64,000 bases of DNA from Chrysogorgia sp. JL179-B06 (taxonomy: Eukaryota > Cnidaria > Anthozoa > Scleralcyonacea > Chrysogorgiidae), in contig JAYKKM010000450.1 in the NCBI GenBank assembly GCA_035772405.1, positions 3,322,501 through 3,386,500 on the forward strand, read 5' to 3'. The number at the start of each line of letters is the position of its first letter. The first letter of the stretch is position 1. This document shows positions 1 to 16,344 of the stretch, in pieces. The notes beneath the pieces were generated by a model. The model did not search any database. It worked only from the letters and a program-made list of their open reading frames with translations, and was not told the origin of the DNA. Position numbers and translations under genes: made by a program.

Positions 1-5163
<5,163 letters not shown>

Positions 5164-5514
5164 ACCCTGCTGTAGTGAATATAGGGAACCATAGTTGACT
5201 AAGGTTTCCTGTAACTACAGCGGGGATTTAACCCACGTGTGGTGTCCTATTTCTGTGAAAATGACCTTACTTGCTGGTACAAGTTCATGATGGTCCTATC
5301 TGCAGCCTTGGAATCAAGGAAGACAGGACTAGATGCGGTTCATTAGTAGCCGAAATAACGATGCCTTTGTTTCTTATTAGCTATATAGCCATGACTATCT
5401 AGGATTACCGTATTATCACTAAGTAGGATAGTTTAAACTGTTGTAACTTGTTTGAATGTGTTTTGTAAAACCGATGTACTAAATCCGAGATTAAATCTGA
5501 ACAATAACATGGCT
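5164..5514 (+). other. 3' UTR and downstream of TXNRD
   Basis: Apart from the SECIS-like hairpin, nothing recognised. No canonical AATAAA was found close to the stop; a GATTAAATC-type sequence lies near 5490. Confidence 0.5.
5287..5335 (+). promoter_or_regulatory. candidate SECIS element in the 3' UTR
   Basis: The required position for a selenocysteine insertion element is the 3' UTR, and 130 bases after the Sec codon there is a hairpin of form-2 SECIS shape. The 5' ATGA is at 5287-5290 and the 3' GAT at 5332-5334. Between them a helix pairs 5291-5301 with 5321-5331 (one A-C mismatch), then a 5' bulge GCAG, then a 5-bp mini-stem CCTTG/CAAGG with a GAAT loop. The canonical AA in the 5' bulge is not present (CA instead), which is the main reason for doubt. 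Confidence 0.5.
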
Positions 5515-5735
5515 TTGTCTTGGACAGGGCGCGATTTGACGTGAGCTGTGCATCATCCAGATGCTTAAACCACATTTTCTGTTGTTAGCAGCGTTTTATT
5601 TGCCAAATCGATGAACTGCTCTTCACTTGGCTTATTTTCTCCAAGCTTATGTGCTTCATTTAACATCTTTGAGGGAGGGTTGGACATCCTGCACCACACT
5701 TCATGGAATTCGAGCTAGAATACCACGCGTGTAAA
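5515..5735 (-). pseudogene. degraded C-terminal tail of a multicopy, transposon-associated protein
   Basis: Read on the minus strand this gives a protein-like stretch (LNEAHKLGENKPSEEQFIDL, then ANKTLLTTENVV), an in-frame TAA, and after a one-base shift FKHLDDAQLTSNRALSKTK. The pattern TENVVxWxxHLxxVxxNRxRGAxK is one I associate with the end of a multicopy PHD/zinc-finger-like protein common in cnidarian and other invertebrate genomes. The family assignment is from memory and tentative; the frameshift makes it a pseudogene. Confidence 0.45.
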
Positions 5736-5996
5736 CCAAAACGAGCCTGCCCACAATGGAGGAACAAGACGACGTTTCAATCAATACAGTATTCAAGATT
5801 GTTTCGATATAATTGTCTTATTAACAGACGTGTGTCTTTACAAATTGTTTAGCGCGAACGTGGCCGAGTCGAAGGTATGCATGTCAAAGGCGCCGCAGGC
5901 TGCCACCATACGACCCATGTCTGACCACGGAGCACAGCTAAGATCTAAGTGTTGATTTTACGGAGGGAGGAAAACCCTCGAAGCACGGGAGAGATT

Positions 5997-6245
5997 AACT
6001 ATTATATCACCATTGATTCAGTTTCCTTTGTTCTCTAGTGGCCATTATCTCTGATATCAACCTCACAGTTATTCATGAGGTCGATAAGTACTTATCAACC
6101 TCATAAAATTATTCATGAGGTTGATAAGTACTTATCAACACTTCACCAATGGTGATATAAGGCGGTTATATACCTTAGACCCGGTGTTTAAGCGATATAT
6201 CAATCCTCAAACACCTCGGTCACGGTATATAACCGATACATAACT
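5997..6245. repeat. palindromic MITE-like sequence
   Basis: TATATCACCATTG near 6005 is matched by its reverse complement CAATGGTGATATA near 6150. A direct duplication of TTATTCATGAGGT(C/T)GATAAGTACTTATCAAC lies between. Just right of it GGTTATATACC (6164) pairs with GGTATATAACC (6223). No coding content. Confidence 0.6.
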
Positions 6246-6282
6246 CTACTCGCATGAGTTCCAAGCTCGCGAATCAACACAA

Positions 6283-6350
6283 GGTTATTCCCAGATGGTC
6301 ACCCATCCAAGTACTAACCCCGTCTAACCGGGCTTAGCGATGAGATTCCA
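6283..6350 (-). repeat. 5S rRNA-like fragment (SINE3-type head?)
   Basis: The minus strand reads GCTAAGCCCGG, then GGTTAGTACTTGGATGGGTG and ACCATCTGGGAA. This matches the 3' half of eukaryotic 5S rRNA, including the internal-promoter region. The 5' half is too diverged to be a functional 5S gene. 5S-derived SINEs (SINE3) and stray 5S pseudogenes are the two explanations; the flanks do not decide. Confidence 0.65.
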
Positions 6351-7221
6351 TGAAGGATCATCAAGCTCAAATTCCGAGTCCCTTCGCTCTCCATCTGAGT
6401 CTCGGTAGCTCAGAACTGTCCGGGTGTGACAGTTCTGTTTTGAGATTTTTGCAAACCTTGAGATGATATGTGCAGGTCTGTATTGTTTTTCCTTCAAAAG
6501 TTTATGTTTTGAATCAACAGGAACATCAAAACCAACGTTCTGACCGTCTTAGCCGTTTTAAATTCCATTTTAAAGCGTACTTTGTCTCCATGTTTGGAAT
6601 ATAATTTTGATAAACCTAGTGATGTAAGTTTTGATATAATTGATCATCTAGTACAATTCTGTTTGAAATGAAATTAAACAGATGAATAAAAAGCCTGACG
6701 GCTTTATTTACAATAATACGTTATCGTAAGTTCGTATAACATTTGTTTTTTTAACCAATAAATAAATGGTAACATCTTTAAAAATTCTAGAAATATCGTA
6801 AAGATATGCAGCATTCCGCCATATGCCGAGTCAAAAAACCGTGCGTTTTAAAAACATCCGTCGTATTCACGGGGCACGTAAAAACGTCAGTAAAAATGTC
6901 GTCGGAAACACGGCAACGATACAGTAAACCGCACGGAATCGCCACCAACGGAAAACGAGAATCTTCGAACCGCGAAAACTCCACGTTTCGAAGAACTATC
7001 GTAGGTCGGCGTGCTCTATACCAAGTTTTTTTAACTGTCCTTCGTAATTTGAGATGTTTCTCTTCATTATTTCCATGCAAGGACCAAGTAACCGTTCGAA
7101 CGCGTGGATTTCTAAGACTGGAAAATAAAAAAAGCATTTCGTTAGCAAGATTATGTTGATATTTTCGACTCGTATATATGATGGGACGCGCCTCGCGTCA
7201 TGGTAATGAGGTAATGAGGTA

Positions 7222-7852
7222 TCATGGTAATGAGGTGTATTAGCTGTTAAACCGCCCGCTTGATTCGGGTCATTAAGTAAAATTCCTGAGGGCCTGCGGC
7301 CCTCAGGAATTTTACTTAATGACCCTCATCGAGCGGGCGGTTTAAAGTGCCCCTAACCTCAAACTTTTTTATTGTTTTATTTGGAAGAACTTTTAAAATG
7401 ATAAAGTAACTTATTTTGAAGATTTTCACTTCTTCGCTTTCTTTTTTAGATATATCAGTTTGTTTGATATGCAAATATCTGGAATTTCGTCACACATACA
7501 TAATGAGTTATCAGAGAATGTTATATATCTTTGCGTTCATGAAATAAAAACATTAAAGTGTGAATAACACGTGTGTGCGTTTCTTCCACAACACCAAACT
7601 TCTTGATTTTAAAGGATTTCGTTCGAGAATGAAAGAGATATACACATTTCTCCAATAAGTCATTATGCATGTGTGACGAAATTCCAGACATTTGCATATC
7701 AAACAAACTGATATATCTCAAAAAGAAAGCAAAGAAACGAAAATCTTCAAAAGAAGTTACTTTATCATTTTAAAAGTTCTTCCAAACAAGACAATAAAAC
7801 ATTTTGAGGTTAGGGTCACTTTAACAGCTAATACACCTCACTACCATGATAT
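7222..7852. mobile_element. foldback element with about 190-bp arms
   Basis: The left arm (ATCATGGTAATGAGGTGTATTAG onward, running to about 7505) is repeated in reverse complement at about 7661-7852, including the ATATATCAGTTTGTTTGATATGC and GACGAAATTCCAGA segments. About 155 bp separate the arms. No transposase; the element fills the space just outside the last detectable PKA-R exon. Its left arm carries a secondary insertion (next entry). Confidence 0.85.
7251..7341. mobile_element. 91-bp palindromic MITE with TTAA target duplication
   Basis: Starts ACCGCCCGCTTGAT and ends ATCGAGCGGGCGGT, almost a perfect palindrome around GGCCTGCGGCC. It is flanked by TTAA at 7247-7250 and 7342-7345. The other arm of the host foldback element reads straight through (GCTGTTAAAGTG) without it, which proves insertion. 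TTAA duplication is the signature of piggyBac-type transposition. Confidence 0.85.
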
Positions 7853-7950
7853 TACTTATAATTATAGTTATCTCTGAAAAGCCCAGTAAGTTGGGACGAG
7901 TTAATAAAATGCATGTGTATTAACTGTCATCATTATGGCTTAGTACTAAC

Positions 7951-9451
7951 CTGCACATCTTACTGCGCCAACAGCATAAACAGACGCTGCTCTAGGTTTG
8001 TGAGTTACCAAAGCAAGTTCTGTAACACAAACAAAACGATGGATTCAACTGCAACCAAAAGAGTTACTATCCGCAGTTTGAATAATTTCAGAGCTGAAAC
8101 GAATTCTGATTGATTTCCGACGAAGAAATTAATGAACTAAAGCAAAATTCCATTCCTAGGAAAACCGAAGAATCTATACAAAATGTGGGGCAAAAAGGTA
8201 ATTTTCGAAAAAATTATTTGTGACTTTGAAAACATGCCAGTTTCATGGACTTTAAATTTACAGCCGGCTTTACTCTTTTTCGATCCAAACGGAAGTCGTG
8301 TTTTTCCTGATAAGCTCTGGAATTATACTAAAACAATTAGTCACCTCAGTCTCGGTGATTATCGTTATATTTACCTCGCCTCTTCGCGGCTCAGTAAATA
8401 TTCAACGATAGTCACCTTGACTTCGGTGACTAATTGTTGATTAGAAATCTCTAGGATAGAGCCGGAGATAGAAACCTCTAGGATAGAAGTGAAACCAAAA
8501 TTATTTCATGGGTTTTATACTAAAACAATTATAAATATGAAAAGGAGAAATAAGAGAACGTTTTTTTGGATGATCTCCAAGCTTTGAACGTTTTTTGAAC
8601 GATCTTCAGGCTTTTACGTATATTCATGGATGACGCTTCAGACGATGTGTCCTTCTTCAGGTCAGATGGAGAATGAAGGACAGACACATTGTCCTAAACG
8701 TCGTCCATAAATATACGTAAGTACTCTTACTTAAGTATTTTTCAACACATTGAAGTTCATTAATTACCTCCAAAGTATTGGCCATCAGTGCACTTAGCCA
8801 CCTCGACGTCTTCTTCTGCACCCTGCGATTAAAGAACAAAACAGCGATAAAAAAACTATATCCCTCAGCAATGCATGAGTGAGAAATCTGTTTACCTGTT
8901 TTGATATTTTTATTGATACAACTCCCCGTTCCATGAAATACATGTACTCTGCTTCGTCACCCTAAATGTCGAATGGAAACATTTTGAGATACAAATTATA
9001 TATAGTTAGCATGGCAAAGTCTTCCTTTCAGTCTTGGTATTCCTTGTACACTGCTTTGATATCAAGTATATACAGTAGCGGAGTTTAAACCGTCTGATAC
9101 GTACAAATCAAATATCCAAAAAGGTTGGTGTACTGCCGGAATAGCGTGTAAGTAGTCTAACGTTTCGAACGAAGGCCCTTCGTCAGAGATGGTTACGAAT
9201 TGCTTCTCTGACAAAGGGCCTTCGCTCGAAACGTTAGACAACGTACACGTTATTTCGTTTTGTTTGAAGGTTTGTTGTTGAGTTTCGTTTTTGAAGAGGA
9301 AAATACGGTACTGAGTTGCTTTTGGATGTAACCAAACATGAGAAAAAGGACCCGCTGCAGGACGTCATCTTTTTTAACAACCAGGGTATTATCTCCGGGG
9401 GCGGGGCGGCACTTTTTGTGAGTCATTTGTAATGGCAGCCCACAGTCTAGT

Positions 9452-9484
<33 letters not shown>

Positions 9485-12400
9485 GTCAGGGATTCGTACC
9501 TGTTTAATTATACATTCACCGTCTTCAAAGTTTCTCGACTCAAGAGCATCTGCTAAATTCATTTTTTCAGACATCTAAGGAAGCAAGCAAAAATAACATT
9601 CTGATTGCTGGTGAGATGCTCACACCAGCAATCAGAAGGTTACAGGTTCGATTCCTGTCCGGGATTCAGAATCATTTTTCTGAGGATATGAGCTTGACGA
9701 TCGTCCATGTATCATCTGTCTACTCCAAGCTTACCCAAAATCACTACATCAGTGTGTATATATATATTAACGTTAGTGCCCCTGTGATCAAATTTTTGGT
9801 CGGGGTTCTTACTTAACTTGCCAAATTTCTTGCCATTACTTGAACATGTTTCGGACGCTTAGGTTGTGATGAGAGGAAGTGACGGACGTCAAAGACTCAA
9901 CACGTGGCTAGTTGTGTATGAATATAAAGCTACTTGGGGGAAACTTTCTATTGTTAGTATAACATCGATAAGAAAATAATATTGGCATGACAAGTACCTT
10001 AATTTCCGAAAGCATTGGAACTTTTTCAATCAGTGCTTCATATGCTTTTCTCTAAGGAATAGAAACAGTTAAAATGAGTATAAGAAATTAAAAAAATTGA
10101 TAGACAATGTCCGCTCTACAATACCTTTTTCGACGCAGCTCTAAGTACTATTTTTCGGAATGTAACTCGATCCTACACAGTCAATAGAAATAAAAAATTA
10201 AAACATCCTTGAAGTATTGCACATAGCAAATTGTACATACTGATTTTTAAAGTGGCTATCCGGTGTTTGGGGATTTTACATATTTGTGATCTTCGGGAAT
10301 CTCTTGAGAAGAATTGTAAAATATCTTGTCCTGCGAAAATTTCATCTTCATACCTTTTACCCCTGCTAAAGTGATTTACTATTCACAGGAAATGACGTCA
10401 AAGCAGGGACACGCAAAAACATTGCACACTGATTCAGCAGTGAAATACAATGAAAGTTTGGGAATTGAGGAAATTTTGTCTAAACAGGTGTGTTTAAAGT
10501 TCAGAGCCAAACTTTCTTTGTATTTCACCGTTGAGTAGTGTGCAATGGCTTTGCATGTCCCTGCTTTGACGTCATTTCCTGTGAATAGTAAATCACTTTA
10601 GCAGGGGAAAAAGGCACGAAGATGAAGTTTTCAAATGACAAGATATACAACTGTATTACATTTCTTCTTGGTAGAACCCAAAGATTACAAATATGTAATA
10701 TCCCCAAATCCAGGATAGGCACTTTTAAACCGAAAGCTTTTCTCTTATTAACTGATGAGATACAGTAATAATACCCAAATGGGGGTACAGGGTACTGTAT
10801 CTCTCACCCAATTTCACAGAAACTAGAAAATGGTTGCCAGTGTCATTATCAACATGCAATTTTTGATCACTTAATAACATACCAAGGCCCATAGTACTCC
10901 TTCTGAAGTTGCAACAATAGTCGCTGCCCTGTTAGAGGCAAAAAGAAAACAACAATGTTACTTAAGGCAAGTAGTGATATAACTAGAGATGTTTTACTGG
11001 GCTTTTGATTATTCCAGTCCAAATACAAGTGGAGTTCAAAATATTATGAAAGATCTTACTGACTAAGTTTAGTTTATTTCCAAAGCTTCAGCATTCAAAT
11101 TTAGTGAAGAAGATATTGCAAGTTGAAGTTGAAGAGTTTGTCCAATTTTTGTTTCTCAAATATGATGTCATTGAGTCTTCTAACTCGTATTATGCCTTAG
11201 AAGAAGCTCCTCTACTTTCCTGCATGAGGAACTACGTAGTTTATTTCTACTAATTCTCCTCCAAAGAGCACTCAACAGCTATCACCATGTGATTGCCATC
11301 AGAATAACGCCACTTACATAATTATATTATATAATTATGACATAATTATATTATATAATTATAATTATGACATAATTATATTATATAATTATAATTATGA
11401 CATAATTATATCATGATTATTACTGAGTCAGACCTTGGAGTATTATACATTAGTGCCAACTCTCCAAAACTGCCCTTATTGTTATAACTGCCAACCTAGG
11501 AGAAAATAAAAGTTTAGTTGATTTAAGCCTCAAATGTGAAATACAAAGAAATGACAGGAGAGAATTTGACTTAAAATAGGGTGCAATTAGCAAACACAAC
11601 AGCAAACTTGGAGGACACACTTTTTGTAGTGAGAAGAAATGTTATCTATACACCGTCTTTGTTCTGTTTCCTATGGCTGTCTGAACATTTTTACCCGTGA
11701 ACTTGCAAAAACGCTGAGATGTTATTTAATAATTTAAGATTGGCTTCGAAACAGACCCTTCAATCGTTTTAATAGTATATGTACTGAAGTATTTTGGTGA
11801 TGAAAAACAAGAATCGGCAGACTTGGACCTGGCCTTATGCACCATTGTGCCAATGGCACATGCGTCTCCTTGGGAGCTGTATCTTCACCCCTTTCCTCTA
11901 AACAATTATAATATATTTGATTCCGCTGTTTATTTGTACAAGTCCTAATCAGTATGATACTGCTAATAGTTTGTACAATCAATTAATTGATATTTTAATA
12001 CACTATTTAGGTTTAATATTATTTGTTTGTGTACAATTAACAGTGCCTTAGATGTGTGAAGTTGATTGTGAAGTTGATTGTCCAGGTTGTTATAGTCTTA
12101 TTCATGCTTTACTTGACTCTAAAGATGACCGCCGCTGACGCTGTCAAAACGTCAGTGAGTCACCAACAATAATCTTTCTCAAGACTACAACAACCTGGAC
12201 GATCAACTTACTCAGTGCCTTCTTTTAAAATATGCTAAAAACTATTGATGTTTTAACTTCCATCGATGTCCTATGCTAAAGGTCCCTATTAATAATCAGA
12301 GACAGAGTACAGTTGGGGCTTAATGATAACATTACAGGTATATACAAGTTCAATTAGGCTTATCTCTTACAAGTTTATCTGCACCATCAATTTTAACAAA

Positions 12401-15400
12401 AATGTCATACGTTCCACTGCAAAAGACAAAAATTACACATTTAAGCAAAGTTAGAATAAATAAATTAAATCACTGGTAGGAATAAATAAGGTCACACAGT
12501 CAAATTTGTATGTCTTATTTCCGCCCCTGCTAGTACTGACAACTGGAGAGAAAAAGTTGATAAAATCTCCAGTATAGTGTACTCATCATCACCAGAAGTG
12601 TTCCGAGGGTTCCATGACATTCAACTGTTCATAATAATATAAGGATGATCCGATAATCGGAAATTGATTAGTAGAAGCCGATAATCGGCGACTTTCAGCC
12701 TGATCATTTATTGGTTGATCACATCAACATATATCGGCAGTCCGATAAATATTATTTTGGGTTTTAAACTTGTGAATTTCATTTCATTTTATTTTTTAAG
12801 AAAAAGCGAAGTTGTTGTGATTCCACAAAGAAACTGTCGAATTTAATTATTTTGATTAAGTGCATCATGTTTAACACGTCATATTTTTTGTTTGGTGAAA
12901 CATTTTTTGTTTCGGACTTTCGTCAATCGTATTTCATTTTTCATATTTCAAATTAAATTCCGTTTTGCTGATAACTGATGGTTAATGATCACATTATTTT
13001 TGCCAAACAATATACAATGTTATGTTTTGCTATTGTTTTGCAGCAAATTCAACTGTCAGGAATTGCTGTTGACAAATATCGGTAACCACTGAAATTGGAT
13101 GATCACCTCATAAATCGTATTATTATACAATACTCGTACAATCTTGATTGCAATTGGCTAAAAAACCAACAGACAATTCTTGACGTCTTGTCCAGTAATT
13201 ATTTACTGTCTAGTATTGGAATACTGTATATATCGGATTGGTAAATTTGATTTTTCTTGATCGGCTCATCCCTACTACCGTAGGTAATTTATTAAGCTAC
13301 TGCAAACCTGTCAACAACATAAAAGTTATCTCCATCATCGCCTTGGTCTATCACGTGTTCCTCGTCCACTACCTTTCGCTCAAACATAGCATCTAGCACT
13401 TTCGTCAATTCCTCCTGTCAGAAAGCAGGAAAATGCAATGAAAATCAGGCTCCTACAGTACATAATTTCTTAGCTATTATAGATTTGTCTGCATCAAAAA
13501 ATATTATGTAACTCCAAACATGTAACTTACACGTTCAAGACTTTTAAAAAGTAAGATATTTTTAACGGCTTCATTTAGACTGTCTCTCTGTTGATCTGAC
13601 TTTGGATATACAACCTTAAAAAAATGATAAATATATATGGAACTCTTACTGCATCAATTATCTTAGTTCCTGTACACAAAAACATGATTTCGATTTTTAG
13701 TTGTGTTTGTTCCTGTGTGACCACTTGCACTGCCTTGCTGAACATTCCCTGCAAATTCAAACTTGGATGGCAAAATGTATCTTCTAGCGCTAGATGTGGT
13801 CGCATTAAATTTAATAGATCGATGACAGGTCAGTGCCACAATATAAAATTCAATATCTTTGGGCAGACAATCATGCTGGAGGAGACAACTGTCAACATCT
13901 TCACCAATGTTTTTATGCTCATTTTTTAGAGTTTTTTTTTCAGTGGCAATGACAAGATTGTGAAGCCCCAAAGCGATGATGTCAGATGCCATTTCGGTTT
14001 CGCAAAGATAACATGCTCTCAAAATGTGGCTCATTAGCATTCAATATCACAATTTGTTATTGTGTAGATGCCAATCTTCAAGAGATTTTACAGCTCTTTG
14101 GGTTTTAAAAAAAACATAATTTTTTAAGGTTTATTGATTAACCACCTCACCCTAGTTCTGAATATTTGAAGCCCCTGAGATGAAAATAATAATTGAGATA
14201 TTGATCCGTGCCATTTGTTATCATTGAAATTTTCCAAAAAAAGATGAACAACAAACGTTCTATATCGCAAGAAATTTAAGTGCAAAAGTTGCCTAAATTT
14301 TGTCCACCGTTGCTCAAAATTTGTTCTTAATGAGTCCAAATATTCAACAGCATATCACGTTTGATGCTGTCTGGTTTGCTTCCATGGTTTCTGTGTAAAA
14401 ATTTATAAAGAATAGTTTCCAAAAGCTACTAAAGTAGTATGTTAAGCCATGGCTTTGAATCTTTGACATCACCTCCAGAACATGTGCGATTAATTGCAGC
14501 CTCGTAAACTTGTATAAAAACAGTCGAAAAAGGCATTTCTCACGTTCGCAAGTGCTTGAAATTTGACAAGAACAATAAAAAGGCTAATGCTTTTTATAAA
14601 ATATGTAAAATAGGGATCATTATTTGCCTACCATCTGTTCATCTTCGTCTTCATCATCTGAAGGAGCCAGAGGCTCTGCTGAAACTGAAACCAGAATTTT
14701 AAAATGTTAAATTTTAGTTACATAAACCAAATGTATTTAACTCGCATGGCTGATACACATCCAGACTGTATTTGGAAGGGTATTTCCCCAAGATCATTTT
14801 TTGGCGCATTACAATGTTTCCCAAAATGTTTGGCAAACAGTCTCAGCACAAATTGATTGGCTTGTTATTGTTGGATCTTTGGTGCATTATAATGTTTCCC
14901 AAAATGTTTGGCACACAGTTTTGGCACAAATTGATTGGCTTGTTATTACTGGCCAAGAAGTGAAGCTTTTTGGCACACAAATAAATCCCATCTGAAAATC
15001 TTTGGTACAGAGCAGTAAGAAAATTCAGCTAGGCTGGTTACACATCAACTGAGCAATAATTACAACAGCAAAAAATCATCATCAACAATGTCAATAGTAC
15101 TTGACAATGACATCCATAAGCTATGCAAAAATACATCAGCAATAACAAATATTTTATACACAAAACATCCAGTGAGTGGGGAATTTGACAATCAGTACAG
15201 TCCCGGGGGCAAAACAATTTGACGATGGCAGCTGGCAGCAACAAAAGAAACTAGCATCCAACTTTCATCAACTCCTACACGCTTAGGTTTATTCATGTGG
15301 CTTTTCTTTTGTAAGTTTTGTTGCTCTTTTAGTTTTGTCAGCAATATTTTCCATTACCGTGATAAGAAAGCCAACTTTACTTTTCTCATCAGCAAGCTAA

Positions 15401-16344
15401 AACCACGGCTAAAACCTGCTATTTTTTTCAATGGAGAATTATTTGAAATACTGTTATGTTTCCATTCTTAAATGTGTTATACGTCAATATATATATGGTT
15501 GTGATAAACCAGGAGACATTATACAAGTAATAAAAATATGTGTCAATATATTCAAGTATATACCTCAGGGTGGAATATTTTAAAAATTTGAAATAATATT
15601 TGAAATAATATTTTAAGATTTGAAATAATATGCTTGGGGTAGTTTTGACATACGATTTTACCCAACGTCATATCTTTCCTATACCACCCCCCAGCGGCCA
15701 GCTAGCCTACCTAACATTGATTTATAAGAGCATTAGTGGTTTGTCAAACCATGATATTTGAATGTGTCTGGCACGAGAGCCCTCGCGTTTGCGCAATTAA
15801 AATTTGTTAATTTGTCGACAGGAATGCAAATCATTAATATTTACCTGACTGCCGTCGGATATAACGATTCTTTGGTGGTTCTACGTGACGGAAAAAAAAC
15901 AGGAAAGAATAACATTAAGTATTGAATTTGACATGAAATTCAGGCTAATTTAGTCAAATGGACTGACTGTCGAGGGAGCATTAAGATATACTGTATAATA
16001 TAAAGACAATTAAGCTGTTGGCCACATGTAAACAATGCTTAATGAGACGCAAAGTATACAACAGCAGTTGAAATTATGTAAAACTTTAATGTCGGTAAAA
16101 TAACGATGTGGAAATGTCGGTTTTGGGTCAAGATACCGAAGGGCTCCTCCTCGTCTTCCTGGTCAGGCGCTTTTTGGTCTGAATTAAAGAATGCTGTAGC
16201 ATTTCCATCAACTCTATTTTGCTGTCTTAACTCCGTGAAATAGCTCGCAGCGAAGTCGACCATGTCGTCTGGTTTTTCACGAAGCACAACAACGGTGAAC
16301 TCTTGCAGCATATCCGTTAGTCCGGCCGGTATTTGTAGCTCCAT
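7951..16344 (-). CDS. PRKAR2: cAMP-dependent protein kinase type II regulatory subunit, last exon not found
   Basis: Holds the PKA catalytic subunit inactive until cAMP binds, and docks to AKAPs. Exons on the minus strand: 16344-16137, 15880-15845, 14684-14632, 13614-13531, 13414-13308, 12416-12371, 11495-11434, 10928-10883, 10172-10125, 10051-9998, 9574-9500, 8961-8896, 8822-8768, 8019-7951; all phases agree and give 336 residues. Residues 1-45 form the dimerisation/docking helix pair ([20 protein letters not shown]). An acidic linker holds the inhibitor motif RRQSV with Ser81, which is the type II autophosphorylation form. Then come cAMP domain A ([18 protein letters not shown]) and domain B ([21 protein letters not shown]), each with its phosphate-binding cassette. 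The last exon found ends in phase 1 at a GTTAGT donor; about 45 C-terminal residues (the AFERLLG region) are missing. Identity is firm. Confidence 0.93.
8333..8437. repeat. 105-bp palindromic MITE
   Basis: Begins ACAATTAGTCACC and ends GGTGACTAATTGT, exact reverse complements, with further inner pairing (ATTATCGTTATATTTAC against GTAAATATTCAACGATAGT). The region between PKA-R exons 13 and 14 holds nothing else recognised. Confidence 0.8.
9125..9255. repeat. dispersed hairpin repeat copy (family A)
   Basis: Reads TTGGTGTACTGCCGGAATAG, then CGTTTCGAACGAAGGCCCTTC and an inverted second half with GGGCCTTCGCTCGAAACG. Other copies are at 36555-36745, 46905-46985 (tail only) and 52355-52440. Lies in a PKA-R intron. 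Confidence 0.8.
9453..9484. repeat. AT/AG dinucleotide microsatellite
   Basis: A run of TA repeats passes directly into a run of GA repeats, immediately before the donor side of the PKA-R exon at 9500-9574. Confidence 0.9.
9597..9672 (+). repeat. tRNA-derived fragment
   Basis: ACAGG-TTCGATT-CCTGT forms a perfect T-arm (5-bp stem, 7-base loop), preceded by a hairpin and a GGTTA variable-loop-like stretch and followed by CCGGGATTC. The 5' acceptor and D arm do not fit, so it is not a functional tRNA gene. A tRNA-derived SINE or pseudogene is likelier. Confidence 0.5.
10250..10735. mobile_element. foldback MITE family C, copy 1
   Basis: Terminal inverted repeats of about 220 bp. The left arm starts near AAGTGGCTATCCGGTGTTTGG and carries GGGGATTTTACATATTTGTG; the right arm ends with ATATGTAATATCCCC and CCAGGATAGGCACTTT. 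Each arm carries a TGACGTCA octamer (10393-10400 and 10567-10574). Copies 2 and 3 are at 56548-57005 and 61057-62288. No coding capacity; it sits in a PKA-R intron. Confidence 0.85.
11318..11412. repeat. AT-rich tandem repeat
   Basis: Two to three copies of a roughly 35-bp unit made of ATAATTATATTATATAATTA and a GACAT linker, in an intron of PKA-R. Confidence 0.85.
12068..12212. repeat. dispersed hairpin repeat family D, copy 1
   Basis: AAGTTGATTGTCCAGGTTGT near the left end is answered by ACAACCTGGACGATCAACTT at the right end, with GATGACCGCCGCTGACGCTG and AAACGTCAGTGAGTCACC inside. A second copy in inverted order is at 53718-53840. Confidence 0.75.
12638..13278. mobile_element. non-autonomous element with GGATGAKCCGAT ends
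   Basis: Left end AGGATGATCCGATAATCGG and right end ATCGGCTCATCCCT are inverted repeats. The interior is AT-rich with repeated CCGATAATCGG-like palindromes and no frame. Short ends of this kind suggest hAT-like MITEs, but I could not fix a target duplication. Confidence 0.6.
14801..14952. repeat. two-copy tandem duplication of about 78 bp
   Basis: The block TAATGTTTCCCAAAATGTTT to TGATTGGCTTGTTATT occurs twice back to back with few differences, in the second PKA-R intron. The overlapping short open frames are by-products of it. Confidence 0.85.
14985..15840. other. PKA-R intron, nothing recognised
   Basis: No exon, structured repeat or RNA gene that I can support; short direct repeats of TTTGAAATAATAT occur near 15590-15630. 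Confidence 0.5.

Noticed and set aside
6283..6350. Functional 5S rRNA gene
   Set aside because: Only the 3' half is recognisable and the 5' half is badly diverged.
6787..7159. Overlapping 116- and 117-codon frames on opposite strands
   Set aside because: No family resemblance, no splice context, and mirror-image openness typical of chance frames.
9597..9672. Functional tRNA gene
   Set aside because: Good T-arm, but no matching acceptor or D arm.
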